Assembly (NCBI RefSeq): GCF_003007785.1 | Contig: NZ_PXOH01000004.1 | Location: 186,001-250,000, forward strand | Reading direction: 5' to 3' | Length of the DNA stretch: 64,000 bases | Source: Aphanothece hegewaldii CCALA 016 | Lineage (GTDB): Bacteria; Cyanobacteriota; Cyanobacteriia; Cyanobacteriales; Microcystaceae | Shown: positions 1-9,519 of the stretch, piece after piece | How positions within the stretch are numbered: the stretch's first letter is position 1 | Layout: each line of letters begins with the position of its first letter | Made by a program: the position numbers and the translations under genes | The notes under the pieces: generated by a model | The model's database searches: none | Told to the model about the DNA's origin: nothing | The model's input: only the letters and a program-made list of their open reading frames with translations

Positions 1-856
1 CATCATAGGCTAAACGAGTCATGTTGGTTCCCGTTCCGCTTCTTGCGTTAAATTGGTTACCACCAAAGTTACCCGCTTGTAAACGAGTTCTTAGTAAATC
101 TTTACCTGTGAAACTGGTTTCAAAGTTGAGACGGACTCGATCTTGGAATACGGTTTGGGTTTCATCACCACCACCTTGATCGGGAATACCACCACTGGCC
201 CGATCGCCGAAGGTATCAGCGATACTGAAGATGACTTCCCCTTTTAGTTTGGTGGTTGTCGAGAACTGGTGATCTTCTAAGAAAGCGACACGCTGTTCTA
301 AGTTGTCAACTCTTGCGCCAAGTGCGGCTAATTCCGATTCAAATTCTTGGGCTAGTCTTTTGAGTTTATCGATGTCTTCCCGTAGAACACCTACGCCATC
401 TTGGATTAAGCGTTCCATTACGTTCATACAAGCGTTTAAACCTGCCGCAAATTCCCAACGGGATAAGGCACGATTACCGCGAAATGTTCGGTCTGGATAA
501 CCTACGATACAACCATAACGCTCGACTAAGCTACGAAGTGCTTCAAAAGCCCAAGCGGTGGGTTCAACGTCACGAAGTTGGTTAACGCTGGTGACTTGTG
601 ACATGGGATTATTGTAAATCCCAGAGTCAAAACGCTTGGTGTTGTACCGATTAATTTGATTTAATACCTCTGCTTCCGTTGCTGGAGTTTGAGGGGCCGC
701 TTGTGCCAGTAGTAAATCTTGAGTGAAGGAAGCGTTTTCCGTTTTTTTGATTTTTTCTGCATCGCTAGGAGCAGCGATCGCACTTTGACCCGCTAGAAAA
801 GAAGCACCTAATACTATTGGTGCAGCCTTTAGTAAGTTTTTTGCTAATTTAGACAT
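1..856 (-). CDS. Outer-membrane porin with SLH domain (N-terminal part only)
   Basis: The reading frame starts at the ATG at 856 and runs off the left edge of the window, so about 285 N-terminal residues are seen. They show a signal peptide (MSKLAKNLLKAAPIVLGAS), an S-layer-homology domain (VTSVNQLRDVEPTAWAFEAL and GCIVGYPDRTFRG, roughly residues 65-125), a coiled-coil stretch, and the start of a beta-barrel (KLKGEVIFSIADTFGD). This order is typical of the cyanobacterial SomA/SomB and iron-uptake porin family. In that family the SLH part binds peptidoglycan-linked polysaccharide and the barrel (OprB-like) passes ions and small solutes through the outer membrane. The upstream region is long and holds a structured remnant. 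Family identity is firm; the transported solute cannot be told. Confidence 0.85.
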   Translation of the reverse strand, partial: MSKLAKNLLKAAPIVLGASFLAGQSAIAAPSDAEKIKKTENASFTQDLLLAQAAPQTPATEAEVLNQINRYNTKRFDSGIYNNPMSQVTSVNQLRDVEPTAWAFEALRSLVERYGCIVGYPDRTFRGNRALSRWEFAAGLNACMNVMERLIQDGVGVLREDIDKLKRLAQEFESELAALGARVDNLEQRVAFLEDHQFSTTTKLKGEVIFSIADTFGDRASGGIPDQGGGDETQTVFQDRVRLNFETSFTGKDLLRTRLQAGNFGGNQFNARSGTGTNMTRLAYD

Positions 857-959
857 AGTGTCAATCCTCACACCTAAATATGGATTGAATTTTTGATTAC
901 GATGTTTGGCTTTTGAAAAAAACCATACCCTTATTCTATGGGATAACTCTCCAATTTGG

Positions 960-1300
960 TTGACACTCCTCGTCTCCATTTGACAAGGATTCTTGGTTCA
1001 TCTAGTTCACTTACCCTAAATCCCTTGCGGTTTTTAAGCCAGAGGTGATTCTATACCCAAGCGTTCAACTCCATTGCAGGAGCCTAGTTCCCGACTGCTA
1101 TGGCGGTACTATTCAAAACTTAAATCGAAAGTTTCTCTAGTACTTGTTGCTTAGGACTTTTACCTACACAAGCGTGTTCTGTGCAGAATCCTCTAATCCT
1201 AGTTTTCAAGGTGCGTCTATCGTTAGATAGCTAGGTTTTTAGACAGGTTAATTACCTTTTCCTGTGCCTGAAATTCTATCATGAAGCCGTCCTAAATGAC
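960..1300 (-). mobile_element. TnpB/omega-RNA-like remnant (IS200/IS605 right end) without tnpB
   Basis: Read on the minus strand, this block ends in a hairpin (CCTTGTC at 988-982 with GACGAGG at 974-968) followed by GAGTGTCAA. From memory, this resembles the right end of cyanobacterial IS200/IS605 elements. Upstream lie GACGCACCTTGAAAACTAGG, GTCGGGAACTAGGCTCC and GCAATGGAGTTGAACG, which also look like the conserved RNA scaffold at tnpB 3' ends. No transposase frame is present on either side, so it is either a solo end left by decay or an RNA leader of the adjacent porin gene. The identification rests on recall, not on an alignment. Confidence 0.4.
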
Positions 1301-1706
1301 GAGGTTTTAAACCAATATTTTTGATAACTATCACTAATTTTATTGATGATTATCTGTCGAATGCTTATCATTCAAGCCTTAGATCGTTTTTCACGCTGCG
1401 CTTTACTTTATGCCAATTAATAAAGTGTCACTCACGGTTTGAATTTAAAGCTTATTGAATCAGCCATTGTATGCAGTATAAGTGCGACTCACTTTATTTT
1501 TTCTTAATTTTGTCTTTAATCGAGCTTAATGATTTTGGAGGCAGAGCGACTAGGCGAATTAGTATCTCAAAATAATAGATATTTGGGTTTTGATTTAAGT
1601 TTTGAGCGAGTTTTTTTGTGAAAAATTTAAACATCGATCAATGAAGTGAGTAATGCTGGTTGATGCCTTTGATTGCCACCTACCATGATGCAAAAACTGC
1701 ATCGCT
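1301..1706. other. AT-rich non-coding stretch
   Basis: No convincing frame is seen. The only structure noticed is an inverted repeat AATAAAGTG (1419-1427) / CACTTTATT (1490-1498), which could be a long hairpin in a transcript from either strand. It may also include the distal promoter of the porin gene, but no good -35/-10 pair was identified. Confidence 0.4.
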
Positions 1707-1910
1707 TTAGGATTGGGGGGATTGTGAGTCAAGCACTTCAAAGTCTGATTCCTCTAAGGAAAGAATAAGCGGTTCATTGATATTTTCTAAAGGATTATCG
1801 AGTAAGCGGACTAACCAACGTCCTGATGTTTCTTGCGCTTGGATAGATCCTAAAATTCCTGCCGCATAATCAGGATGCAAAACTCGAATTAAGTTACCGA
1901 CTCTGGGCAT
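1707..1910 (-). CDS. Small conserved hypothetical protein (67 aa)
   Basis: This short protein (starts MPRVGNLIRVLHPDYAAGIL, ends in a Ser/Gln-rich tail) has alternating hydrophobic residues suggesting a small beta-barrel, with an acidic C-terminal half. It has no signal peptide or membrane segment. It stands alone between the porin leader and a divergent gene. The start is the first ATG in frame. I do not recognise a characterised family; the composition and clean frame support a real cyanobacterial gene of unknown function. Confidence 0.6.
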   Translation of the reverse strand: MPRVGNLIRVLHPDYAAGILGSIQAQETSGRWLVRLLDNPLENINEPLILSLEESDFEVLDSQSPQS

Positions 1911-2001
1911 TTTGTAACTTTTGAACGATGATTTAGATTAAGAATATATTAATAATAGGTTAAGAAGGTACAATAAAGAAAGGGATATAAGGGGGTCAGT
2001 C

Positions 2002-2241
2002 ATGGAAGATAACAAGTGGGGAATGAAAGATAATTTTATCTGTCCAAGAAGCTCTTATCACGGGGATTTTTCCCCCACAAGTCTGGCTTTTAACGCTAAT
2101 TTACAGGAATTTGCCACCAGAGTATCGTTTATTGCTGGTTTACATACAGGGGGTAAGCTAGAATCAAATGACGCTTATGAGCAAGTTAAAACTCTATGGC
2201 ACGATCTTAAGCGCAGCAAAAAGCATTTACAATTGAATTAA
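2002..2241 (+). CDS. DUF7219-type small protein (79 aa)
   Basis: The core FICPRSSYHGDFSPTSLAFN followed by LQEFATRVSFIAGLHTGGKL and a basic C-terminal helix is a pattern I associate with the cyanobacterial DUF7219 family of small soluble proteins. The function is unknown. It lies 300 bases upstream of rpoC1 on the same strand but is probably not in one unit with it, because a promoter-like TATAAT follows. The start could be residue 1 or the second Met at residue 8; residue 1 is kept because the upstream sequence contains GGGGG-type purines near the expected ribosome-binding position. Confidence 0.65.
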   Translation: MEDNKWGMKDNFICPRSSYHGDFSPTSLAFNANLQEFATRVSFIAGLHTGGKLESNDAYEQVKTLWHDLKRSKKHLQLN

Positions 2242-2541
2242 GAAAGATGGGTAAAACCTTAACGCTTTCTGCTCATCCAATTGATCTAACCAAATTTAGC
2301 AGGCGAGTAGTATAATATAAGATCTTAGATTCAGTTTGTCCTGAGTCAAACTTTTGTAGTGACTCTCTGTGAGAGTAATAACCATTTGCTCCTTTATTCT
2401 ATTCCAACAAAACTGATGATAAAAGGAAAAAGAAAAAAATAAGCTTGCACTCTTAACCCTCTTAGTGAGGAAAATAACCTCAGTCTTAAGCTTTCTCTTA
2501 AGTTTTTAAATTAATTAACTTGCATTCAACAGAGCATCAGA
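2242..2541 (+). promoter_or_regulatory. rpoC1 upstream region with promoter-like box and leader hairpin
   Basis: A TATAAT box lies at 2311-2316 with no clear -35. About 45 bases later a perfect hairpin ACTCTC-tgt-GAGAGT (2362-2376) would lie in the transcript, giving rpoC1 a leader of roughly 220 bases. Leader control of an RNA polymerase subunit is plausible but is inference only. No coding frame is seen here. Confidence 0.35.
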
Positions 2542-4419
2542 ATGAAAACCCCAGCAGATCAACGGTTTGACTATGTAAAAATTGGTTTAGCCTCTCCAGA
2601 AAGAATTCGTCATTGGGGCGAAAGAACCTTACCTAATGGCATTCTTGTAGGAGAAGTGACCAAACCAGAAACCATCAACTATCGTACCCTAAAACCTGAA
2701 ATGGATGGGTTATTCTGTGAAAGGATTTTTGGACCATCCAAAGACTGGGAATGCTGGTGCGGTAAATATAAAAGAGTTCGTCATCGGGGAATTGTCTGTG
2801 AGCGTTGCGGTGTAGAAGTCACAGAATCTCGTGTGCGTCGTCACCGGATGGGTTTCATAAAACTAGCGGCCCCCGTGACTCATGTTTGGTATCTTAAAGG
2901 AATTCCCAGTTATTTAAGTATTCTGCTCGATATGCCTTTACGGGATGTCGAACAAATTGTTTACTTTAATGCTTATGTTGTCCTAGAACCTGGAAACGCA
3001 GGAAATCTTCAGTACAAACAATTATTAACCGAAGATCAATGGCTAGAAATTGAAGAGCAAATTTATGCCGAAGATTCGGAATTAGTCGGTATTGAAGTCG
3101 GAATAGGTGCAGAAGCGATCGAACGACTGCTTCAGGAAATTAATTTAGAAGAAGAAGCGGAAAAATTACGCGAAGAAATCGTCGAAAGCAAAGGACAAAA
3201 GCGGGCTAAGTTAATTAAACGCTTACGAGTGATTGATAACTTTATCGCAACAGGTTCATTACCTGACTGGATGGTTTTAAGTGTCATTCCTGTCATTCCA
3301 CCAGACTTACGCCCAATGGTACAACTCGACGGTGGACGTTTTGCCACCTCTGACTTAAATGATCTTTATCGTCGGGTGATTAACCGTAATAACCGTTTAT
3401 CTCGTCTACAAGAAATACTCGCCCCAGAAATTATCGTTCGTAACGAAAAACGAATGTTACAAGAAGCAGTAGACGCATTGATCGATAATGGTCGTCGGGG
3501 ACGTACAGTCGTTGGTGCAAATAATCGTGCTTTGAAATCCTTGTCTGATATTATCGAAGGAAAACAAGGTCGTTTCCGTCAAAACCTTTTGGGTAAACGG
3601 GTTGACTATTCGGGACGTTCTGTTATTGTAGTTGGACCAAAACTGAAAATTTATCAGTGTGGGCTACCGAGAGAAATGGCGATCGAATTATTCCAACCTT
3701 TTGTGATTCATCGTCTCATACGTCTTGGTATTGTGAATAATATTAAAGCAGCCAAGAAAATGATCCAACGAAGCGATCCCATAATTTGGAATGTTTTAGA
3801 AGAAGTCATCACCGGACACCCAGTTTTACTCAACCGCGCACCAACCCTACACCGTTTAGGAATTCAATCCTTTGAACCGATTATCGTAGAAGGACGCGCA
3901 ATTCAATTACACCCCTTAGTCTGTCCAGCATTTAACGCCGACTTCGACGGTGACCAAATGGCGGTACACGTTCCATTATCGATCGAATCTCAAGCCGAAG
4001 CACGTTTATTAATGTTGGCTTGTCATAATATTCTATCTCCTGCGACAGGTCGTCCGATTGTGGCGCCATCTCAAGATATGGTTTTGGGTTGCTACTATCT
4101 AACCGCAGAAAACCCCAACGCTAAAAAAGGTGCAGGGCGTTACTTTGGCAGTTTAGATGATGCTCTCAAAGCTTATGAACACGGTTTATTAGAGTTACAC
4201 GCTTCTGTTTGGTTACGACATGACGGGCCTGTAATGAATGATAAACCCGATGATGAAATCTTAAGTACTGAAGAAATGACTGATGGTACGATTTGGAAAC
4301 ATTATCGAGAACGTAAGATCAGAGAAGATAAAAATGGTGAAGTGATTTGCCAATATATTCGTACTACCGCAGGACGGATTATTTACAATAAAACCGTTCA
4401 AGATGCCTTAGTTGCTTAG
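2542..4419 (+). CDS. rpoC1: DNA-directed RNA polymerase subunit gamma (RpoC1)
   Basis: This is the cyanobacterial N-terminal half of the bacterial beta-prime subunit, which forms the active site with RpoB and RpoC2. At 625 residues it has the usual length. Visible hallmarks are the N-terminal zinc ribbon (CWCGKY then VCERCG, residues about 71-93), the basic RVRRHRMG segment, the rudder/lid region ([16 protein letters not shown]) and the Mg-binding catalytic loop NADFDGDQ with Asp467, Asp469 and Asp471. In most cyanobacteria the gene sits in rpoB-rpoC1-rpoC2; here neither partner is adjacent, and a terminator follows directly. The downstream polA gene faces it. The detached arrangement is known in Synechocystis-type genomes. 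Confidence 0.97.
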   Translation: MKTPADQRFDYVKIGLASPERIRHWGERTLPNGILVGEVTKPETINYRTLKPEMDGLFCERIFGPSKDWECWCGKYKRVRHRGIVCERCGVEVTESRVRRHRMGFIKLAAPVTHVWYLKGIPSYLSILLDMPLRDVEQIVYFNAYVVLEPGNAGNLQYKQLLTEDQWLEIEEQIYAEDSELVGIEVGIGAEAIERLLQEINLEEEAEKLREEIVESKGQKRAKLIKRLRVIDNFIATGSLPDWMVLSVIPVIPPDLRPMVQLDGGRFATSDLNDLYRRVINRNNRLSRLQEILAPEIIVRNEKRMLQEAVDALIDNGRRGRTVVGANNRALKSLSDIIEGKQGRFRQNLLGKRVDYSGRSVIVVGPKLKIYQCGLPREMAIELFQPFVIHRLIRLGIVNNIKAAKKMIQRSDPIIWNVLEEVITGHPVLLNRAPTLHRLGIQSFEPIIVEGRAIQLHPLVCPAFNADFDGDQMAVHVPLSIESQAEARLLMLACHNILSPATGRPIVAPSQDMVLGCYYLTAENPNAKKGAGRYFGSLDDALKAYEHGLLELHASVWLRHDGPVMNDKPDDEILSTEEMTDGTIWKHYRERKIREDKNGEVICQYIRTTAGRIIYNKTVQDALVA

Positions 4420-4437
4420 GAAGATATATATAAAGTA

Positions 4438-4475
4438 GGACAGAGAGACGATTTTTTCTCTGTCTTATTTTTTTG
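4438..4475 (+). terminator. Rho-independent terminator of rpoC1
   Basis: GACAGAGA (4439-4446) pairs with TCTCTGTC (4457-4464), followed by a T-rich run. It lies 20 bases after the rpoC1 stop and between convergent rpoC1 and polA. Confidence 0.8.
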
Positions 4476-4537
4476 TTATTTTGTCTAAAAAGCGGCTAGA
4501 CTTCAGTGATATAAGACTTTTGTTGATAGAAAGACAA

Positions 4538-7435
4538 TTATTTCGCTTCCATCCAGTTTTTACCAACATTCACTTCAACCACTAAAGGAATACTTAAAAG
4601 TACAGCATTTTCCATTGTTGCTTTAATTTTAGGTTCTAATTCTTGCCATTCATCAACGGGAACTTCTAAAACGAGTTCGTCATGAACTTGCAATAATAAT
4701 TTAGCTTGATAATTTTGTAAAATAGAATGGAGTTTGATCATCGCTATTTTAATAATATCAGCACTCGAACCTTGAATAGGAGCATTAGCCGCCGCCCTTA
4801 ATAATTGTGCTTCTTCATAATGAATTTTTAGTTCATCTAAATTAATACTTTCTATCGGATGTCCCTTAAATTTACTAAGTAAATCGCTACTAAAATCAAA
4901 ATAACGTCTTCTTCCTAAAATAGTCTGAACATAACCCAAAGAAATCGCTTCTTTTTTGACTCTTTCTAAATATTTAAATACCTTAGCATATCGTTCTTGA
5001 TATTTCTCAATAAATTCCTTTCCTTGTGCTACAGATAAACCAGATTCTCTGGCAAATCTTTGCGCTCCCATACCATAAATTACACCAAAATTAATCGTTT
5101 TTCCTAGGTTTCTTTCTAGAGGTGTAACTTGGTCTTTTTCAAAAATAAGTTTTGCTGTTACAGCGTGAACATCTTCTCCTTTTCGATAGGCTTCAACTAA
5201 GACAGGTTCTTGACACAAATGAGCTAATATTCTAAGTTCAATTTGAGAATAGTCAGCCGAAACTAATAAATATCCATCATCAGGAATAAAAGCTTGTCTA
5301 ATTCGACGCGAAAATTCACTGCGTATGGGAATATTTTGTAAATTAGGATTCGATGAAGATAATCTCCCAGTTGTTGTTACAGTTTGATTAAAATCTGTAT
5401 GAACTCGGTTTGTTTTCGGTTCAATTAATTTAGGTAAAGCATCAACATAAGTAGATTTTAATTTGGCTAAAGTTCGTTGTTCTAAAATATAATCAATTAC
5501 GGGATGATCTCCCTGTAATTTTTCTAATGTAGCATGGTCTGTGGAATAGCCAGTTTTTATTTTACGAGTTTTTTTTGTATTTAAACCCAATTTGACAAAA
5601 AGTAAATCACTCAGTTGTTTTGGCGAGGCTAAATTAAAGGTTTCTCCTGCTGCTTCATAAGCTTTGATTTCCAATTCTTGCAAAGTTTTTTCGAGTTGTT
5701 GAGAAAAGTCTTTTAGATAAGGAACATTTAATCTAACTCCTTGATCTTCCATTGCTGCTAAAACTGCTTCTAAAGGTTGTTCAACTTCTGATAAGAGTTT
5801 AGATAATTCGGGAACTTGTTCTAATTCTGCTTGTAATTTTGCCACTAGATTATAAGTAGCATAAGCATCCATTCCACAATAATCAGCAACGGTTATAATA
5901 TCCAAATCTGCTATTGATTTTCCTTTAGGAATAGCCAACTGTTTATAACTTTTTGATTGAATTTTAGATAAATATCTTTCTGACAAATCACTCAAATTAT
6001 GGCTTTTCTCTGGATGCAATACATAACTAGCCAGCATAGTATCAAAAACGACACCAACAAGGTTAATTCCTTGGTGTTTTAAAACCAATCGATCAAATTT
6101 TGTATTCTGAAAAGCTTTTGGATAATCATCACTTTCTAAAATCTCTCGTAAAGCGTTTAAAACTTCTACATGAGCTAAATTATTTCCTTGGGTATGATGA
6201 AGCGGAATATAAGCAATATCTGTTAATTGAGTTCCCCAACAACAGCCAATACCAACTAAAATAGATTTTCTTGGTTTTAAAGAAGTTGTTTCAGTATCCC
6301 AAGCTACAGGAAATTGAGAATTTTGATATTTTTTAAGATGATTTATTAAAGTATTTAGTTTTTCAGGAGTATCTATTATTTGTGGTTGAATAGAAATTTG
6401 TTCTGATTCTTTTTCGGTGGTTTCATCTGTTTTAACTATGGTTGTTGTTACCTGGGGGAAAATAGATAATTGTTGTTGGGCTGGTTCTTCTTGTGATAGG
6501 GTTTCTATTGTTCCACCAAAAGACTCTTGTAATTGCTCAATTTTTTTGATAAACGTTTTTAATTCCAGTTTTTCTAGTATAGGTTTTACTTGTTGAGTAT
6601 CAAACCCTTTTAATAAACAATCTTTTAAATTAATTTCTATGGGTATCTCATTCATTAGCTGTGCCAGAAAACGTGATTGTTTAGCGTCTTCTTTTCCCGT
6701 AACTAACTTTGTTTTTAAACTTCCTTGTATTTTCTCTATATTTTGATAAATATTATCTAGTGTTTCATATTCTTGTAATAACTTAACAGCCGTTTTTTCA
6801 CCAATTCCTTTAACTCCTGGAATATTATCCGAAGTATCGCCACACAATGCTTTATAGTCTACTACTTGAGTAGGTTTAACACCTAATTTTCCTTCAACTG
6901 CTAATTCATCAAATTCTGTATAACCGCTATCTAATGGGTTACGGAAATTTCTAGATAAATATAAAACACTAATATTTTTTTGAGAATCAACGAGTTGAAA
7001 TAAATCTCTATCACCTGTTAATATTTTAACTTTGTATCCTTCTTTACTTGCTTTTTGCGCCAAAGTTCCTAACACATCATCTGCTTCATAACCAACGGCT
7101 GTAATAATTTGTAAATTTAAGGCACTTAGTAAACTTTTTAAATTTTCTAAGTCAGTAATAAACTCTTCTGGTGTCTCTTTGCGGGTTGCTTTATATTTTT
7201 CATCCGCTTGGTGACGGAAAGACGGTTCTTGTAAATCAAAGGCTACCACAATATACTTAGGACGTTGCGACTCTATGACTTGCGTTAGAGAATTAATAAA
7301 CCCAAAGCAGACACTCGTCGGAATACCGTTAGATGTGCGTAATGTACCTTGACGCGAGTTGGAAAAAGCATAATAGGCACGAAAGGCGAGTGAATGTCCG
7401 TCAATGAGTATCATTAAGTCACTGTGGCTAGTCAT
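4538..7435 (-). CDS. polA: DNA polymerase I
   Basis: This 965-residue repair and lagging-strand polymerase has all three domains. The N-terminal 5'-3' exonuclease (about 1-290) shows LIDGHSLAFRAYYAF, TGDRDLFQLV and the helix-hairpin-helix GVKGIGEKTAVKLL. A low-complexity linker with Gln- and Glu-rich tracts follows. The 3'-5' exonuclease (about 370-570) keeps its acidic residues in WDTETTSL, NTKFDRL and YCGMDAYA, so proofreading is probably active, unlike Taq-type enzymes. The polymerase domain carries DYSQIELRILAH (motif A), KTINFGVIYGMG (O-helix) and VHDELVLEV (motif C). It is transcribed alone, facing rpoC1. The assignment is secure. Confidence 0.97.
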   Translation of the reverse strand: MTSHSDLMILIDGHSLAFRAYYAFSNSRQGTLRTSNGIPTSVCFGFINSLTQVIESQRPKYIVVAFDLQEPSFRHQADEKYKATRKETPEEFITDLENLKSLLSALNLQIITAVGYEADDVLGTLAQKASKEGYKVKILTGDRDLFQLVDSQKNISVLYLSRNFRNPLDSGYTEFDELAVEGKLGVKPTQVVDYKALCGDTSDNIPGVKGIGEKTAVKLLQEYETLDNIYQNIEKIQGSLKTKLVTGKEDAKQSRFLAQLMNEIPIEINLKDCLLKGFDTQQVKPILEKLELKTFIKKIEQLQESFGGTIETLSQEEPAQQQLSIFPQVTTTIVKTDETTEKESEQISIQPQIIDTPEKLNTLINHLKKYQNSQFPVAWDTETTSLKPRKSILVGIGCCWGTQLTDIAYIPLHHTQGNNLAHVEVLNALREILESDDYPKAFQNTKFDRLVLKHQGINLVGVVFDTMLASYVLHPEKSHNLSDLSERYLSKIQSKSYKQLAIPKGKSIADLDIITVADYCGMDAYATYNLVAKLQAELEQVPELSKLLSEVEQPLEAVLAAMEDQGVRLNVPYLKDFSQQLEKTLQELEIKAYEAAGETFNLASPKQLSDLLFVKLGLNTKKTRKIKTGYSTDHATLEKLQGDHPVIDYILEQRTLAKLKSTYVDALPKLIEPKTNRVHTDFNQTVTTTGRLSSSNPNLQNIPIRSEFSRRIRQAFIPDDGYLLVSADYSQIELRILAHLCQEPVLVEAYRKGEDVHAVTAKLIFEKDQVTPLERNLGKTINFGVIYGMGAQRFARESGLSVAQGKEFIEKYQERYAKVFKYLERVKKEAISLGYVQTILGRRRYFDFSSDLLSKFKGHPIESINLDELKIHYEEAQLLRAAANAPIQGSSADIIKIAMIKLHSILQNYQAKLLLQVHDELVLEVPVDEWQELEPKIKATMENAVLLSIPLVVEVNVGKNWMEAK

Positions 7436-7980
7436 AAGTATTCGACAAAATTAGTTCAACAGATCTATATTGTAATCAAATTGTAATCAAAACCCTTGAC
7501 TCGTATTTTATTAAGTTTTGTTGCGATAAATTGAGATGAGAAACAAACTATTAAATTGTCTTGCAATAGTATTGCACACTAAAAAAACGGTGCTATTCTA
7601 AAAATATGCACAAAGGAAGCGACTCAACTTCCTACAGGACAAAGAGATTAGAGCCTGTGCTATCTGCTCTGACTCAACCAACATCCTTCTAGTTTTTTTT
7701 CATCTAGTTTGTTCGACCATCTAAAATTATTTCTTCTCATCATAAGATGGTTTTAGCCTCGCCTTTAAGGAAGTATTCCTAAAATGTGTTATGAGAGGTT
7801 AGCCATAATCCAATACCTGACGTTGGTACAGAAAGATTTTAGAATGTGTCAAAGGCTGTTGTGACTTGTTTAGTAAACCTTAGTTGCTTATTCGTTTCTT
7901 AAATTTTAGGAGTCCATATCGTTTTGTACAGTTATTAACCCGTCTCCTTAGACGGGTAAACTTGTGTTTATAGATTGTAT
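7436..7980. other. Long intergenic region between polA and the esterase gene
   Basis: No coding frame is supported in these 545 bases. It contains a perfect small palindrome GCAAT-agt-ATTGC (7563-7575), a promoter-like pair on the plus strand and several hairpins that suggest a small RNA (listed separately). The polA promoter must also lie here on the minus strand. Confidence 0.5.
7606..7754 (+). ncRNA. Candidate small RNA (unassigned)
   Basis: On the plus strand, TTGCAC (7572-7577) and TATTCT (7594-7599) are spaced by 16 bases, predicting a start near 7606. Downstream lie the hairpins GGAAG/CTTCC and ACAGG/CCTGT, and GAGC/GCTC can pair around a short loop. CCATCT (7717-7722) pairs with AGATGG (7745-7750) before TTTT. 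No open frame is present. It does not match 6S RNA, tmRNA or RNase P RNA as I remember them. Boundaries and existence are inference. Confidence 0.3.
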
Positions 7981-8619
7981 TTATAGATGGCAGAATTCTT
8001 TCGTTAAATGCCAAATATCGAGCAAAACATTCGTTAAGGCGTGATCGCTTTCTACTTCTACCAGTTCGACCCAAGGACGAGTTTTAGCAAAGTCTCGACT
8101 ATATTTAAGGGGAATCACTTCATCGTTACGCCCATGTATAATCAAGGTTGGAACGCTACGCTGTAACTGTTCTTCGCAATATTGTTCAGTATCTTCCACA
8201 AATTGATAATGCAGAGGAAGCGATCGCTGTTCTCCATAATGATAAACTTTTAAATACCCAGAATTTTTCCATTTTTCTACTGTGTCTGTACCAAGTCGGT
8301 TTAACCACTCCTCTAAAAAACCGAATGCAGGAGCGAGTAAAACTAATCGCTCAACCTGGGGACATTTTTCGGCTAAATAAGCAGAAGTTAATCCCCCAAA
8401 ACTCGAACCCAAAAGCGTTACAGAAGTTTCTAAGGGAGAAAAAAGCTTTTGAACCTGTTTAATTTGCCGACTTAGAGTTAGATGAGTAAAATCATTTTGA
8501 TTGAGATCAGGAATAATTAGAGGAAGAGATAAACTGGAAAAGCGATCGCTGATATACTGAGCTTTAGCCGAATCTGGACTCGATGCAAAGCCGTGTAAGT
8601 AAATATACTGATTTGTCAC
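7981..8619 (-). CDS. YqiA-like alpha/beta-hydrolase (esterase)
   Basis: This 212-residue protein has the small esterase fold: the oxyanion region YLHGFASSPDSAKA, the nucleophile elbow GSSFGG, the acid in HGRNDEVIP and the histidine in SDHAL near the C-terminus, so the Ser-Asp-His triad is complete. It resembles the UPF0227/YqiA group of cytosolic carboxylesterases of uncertain natural substrate. The start codon is GTG at 8619; no ATG lies close upstream in frame. It ends a short minus-strand run of genes with the DUF2973 gene 26 bases upstream, and probably shares its transcript. Confidence 0.85.
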   Translation of the reverse strand: MTNQYIYLHGFASSPDSAKAQYISDRFSSLSLPLIIPDLNQNDFTHLTLSRQIKQVQKLFSPLETSVTLLGSSFGGLTSAYLAEKCPQVERLVLLAPAFGFLEEWLNRLGTDTVEKWKNSGYLKVYHYGEQRSLPLHYQFVEDTEQYCEEQLQRSVPTLIIHGRNDEVIPLKYSRDFAKTRPWVELVEVESDHALTNVLLDIWHLTKEFCHL

Positions 8620-8645
8620 AGAGGATTGCTGATCTTAAAATCAAA

Positions 8646-8942
8646 CTATTTTTCTTCATCAACATCAATGGTTTGACTAGGAGAAGCTTTATAGAGAGCG
8701 TCTAGCTGCTGACGAGCATCTTCTACACTAACCGAGCGCATGACTAATAAAGGCTCATTAATCGGTATTCCCTTATCATCGAGCAATTCTGGATGAGGTG
8801 CGCCCTTAGAACCATACATATTTGTTCGATTAGAATAAGGACGTTGAGAGTTCATGCTAACCGTAATCAGACTCCGAATTAGATTGCTAATGGTCAAAAA
8901 AGCAATGATTGTAAAAGCAAAAATGTAAATTAAATGTAACAT
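8646..8942 (-). CDS. DUF2973 family membrane protein
   Basis: The 98-residue protein has one N-terminal membrane segment (about residues 3-22, LIYIFAFTIIAFLTISNLI) and a soluble tail. The tail contains HPELLDDKGIPINEPLLVMR and DARQQLDALY, the conserved core of cyanobacterial DUF2973. The function is unknown. Its neighbour upstream is a DUF2605 gene; these two families commonly sit together in cyanobacteria, which supports a joint role. The tail is likely cytoplasmic. Confidence 0.85.
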   Translation of the reverse strand: MLHLIYIFAFTIIAFLTISNLIRSLITVSMNSQRPYSNRTNMYGSKGAPHPELLDDKGIPINEPLLVMRSVSVEDARQQLDALYKASPSQTIDVDEEK

Positions 8943-9046
8943 CTATCCTTCCTCCATGAGACTTATTTATTTAACTTGAAATTTTAAGAAAAAGATTTAT
9001 AGTCTTAGCTTACCTTTTCTGTCCTTCCTCGGTGAAAAAAGACTTT

Positions 9047-9376
9047 TCAGATTTGCCCCATTTCTTTTTTAAAAGAACGCCATTTTAATGAAACTTGCCA
9101 ACACTCAGCGACTAAGTGATGCCAAGGTAATAGCATACTCGGTTCAATCCCCGCTTGCTCTCCAATTGCTTTAAACAACATTTGTGCTGTAGAAACCTCT
9201 TGTTGAGCTTGTTTGACTCGTTCTAATAAATTTGCTTGCTCATCTTCGCTTAAAATAGTTAAGCTTTCTGATTCTAATAAAACCTGCGCTCTGGAAAACC
9301 AGTACTGAAAGTCTTCTAACAAAGGCTCTAGAACGGTTTTAAGTAGTTCGTTGCTAGTAGGTTGGGGGTTGAACAT
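9047..9376 (-). CDS. DUF2605 family protein
   Basis: A 109-residue, mostly helical soluble protein with the family pattern LLKTVLEPLLEDFQYWFSRA, VKQAQQEVSTAQMLFKA and PWHHLVAECW. The function is unknown. It precedes the DUF2973 gene by about 100 bases on the same strand. The start at 9376 is the first ATG and the protein has the expected length. No membrane segment or signal peptide is seen. Confidence 0.85.
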   Translation of the reverse strand: MFNPQPTSNELLKTVLEPLLEDFQYWFSRAQVLLESESLTILSEDEQANLLERVKQAQQEVSTAQMLFKAIGEQAGIEPSMLLPWHHLVAECWQVSLKWRSFKKEMGQI

Positions 9377-9519
9377 GATGTTTGATAGTTTTTTGAGGCC
9401 TTATATTATCTTAGCGTTATTTATATTTCTTAATATTATTGCAATTTTTTTTTAATATTTACAAGTCAAAAGTAAGATTTAATGATTAAACCCAAGAAAG
9501 CACATTAAGCAAATGGCAA

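Noticed and set aside
1411..1500. Inverted repeat AATAAAGTG/CACTTTATT as a MITE
   Set aside because: The repeat is short, AT-rich and lacks flanking target duplications.
7606..7754. 6S RNA or tmRNA in the polA intergenic region
   Set aside because: No long closed rod with a central bubble, and no tRNA-like ends or tag frame, could be found.
7880..8074. 64-codon basic frame on the minus strand
   Set aside because: It overlaps the end of the esterase gene in another frame and has no family resemblance.
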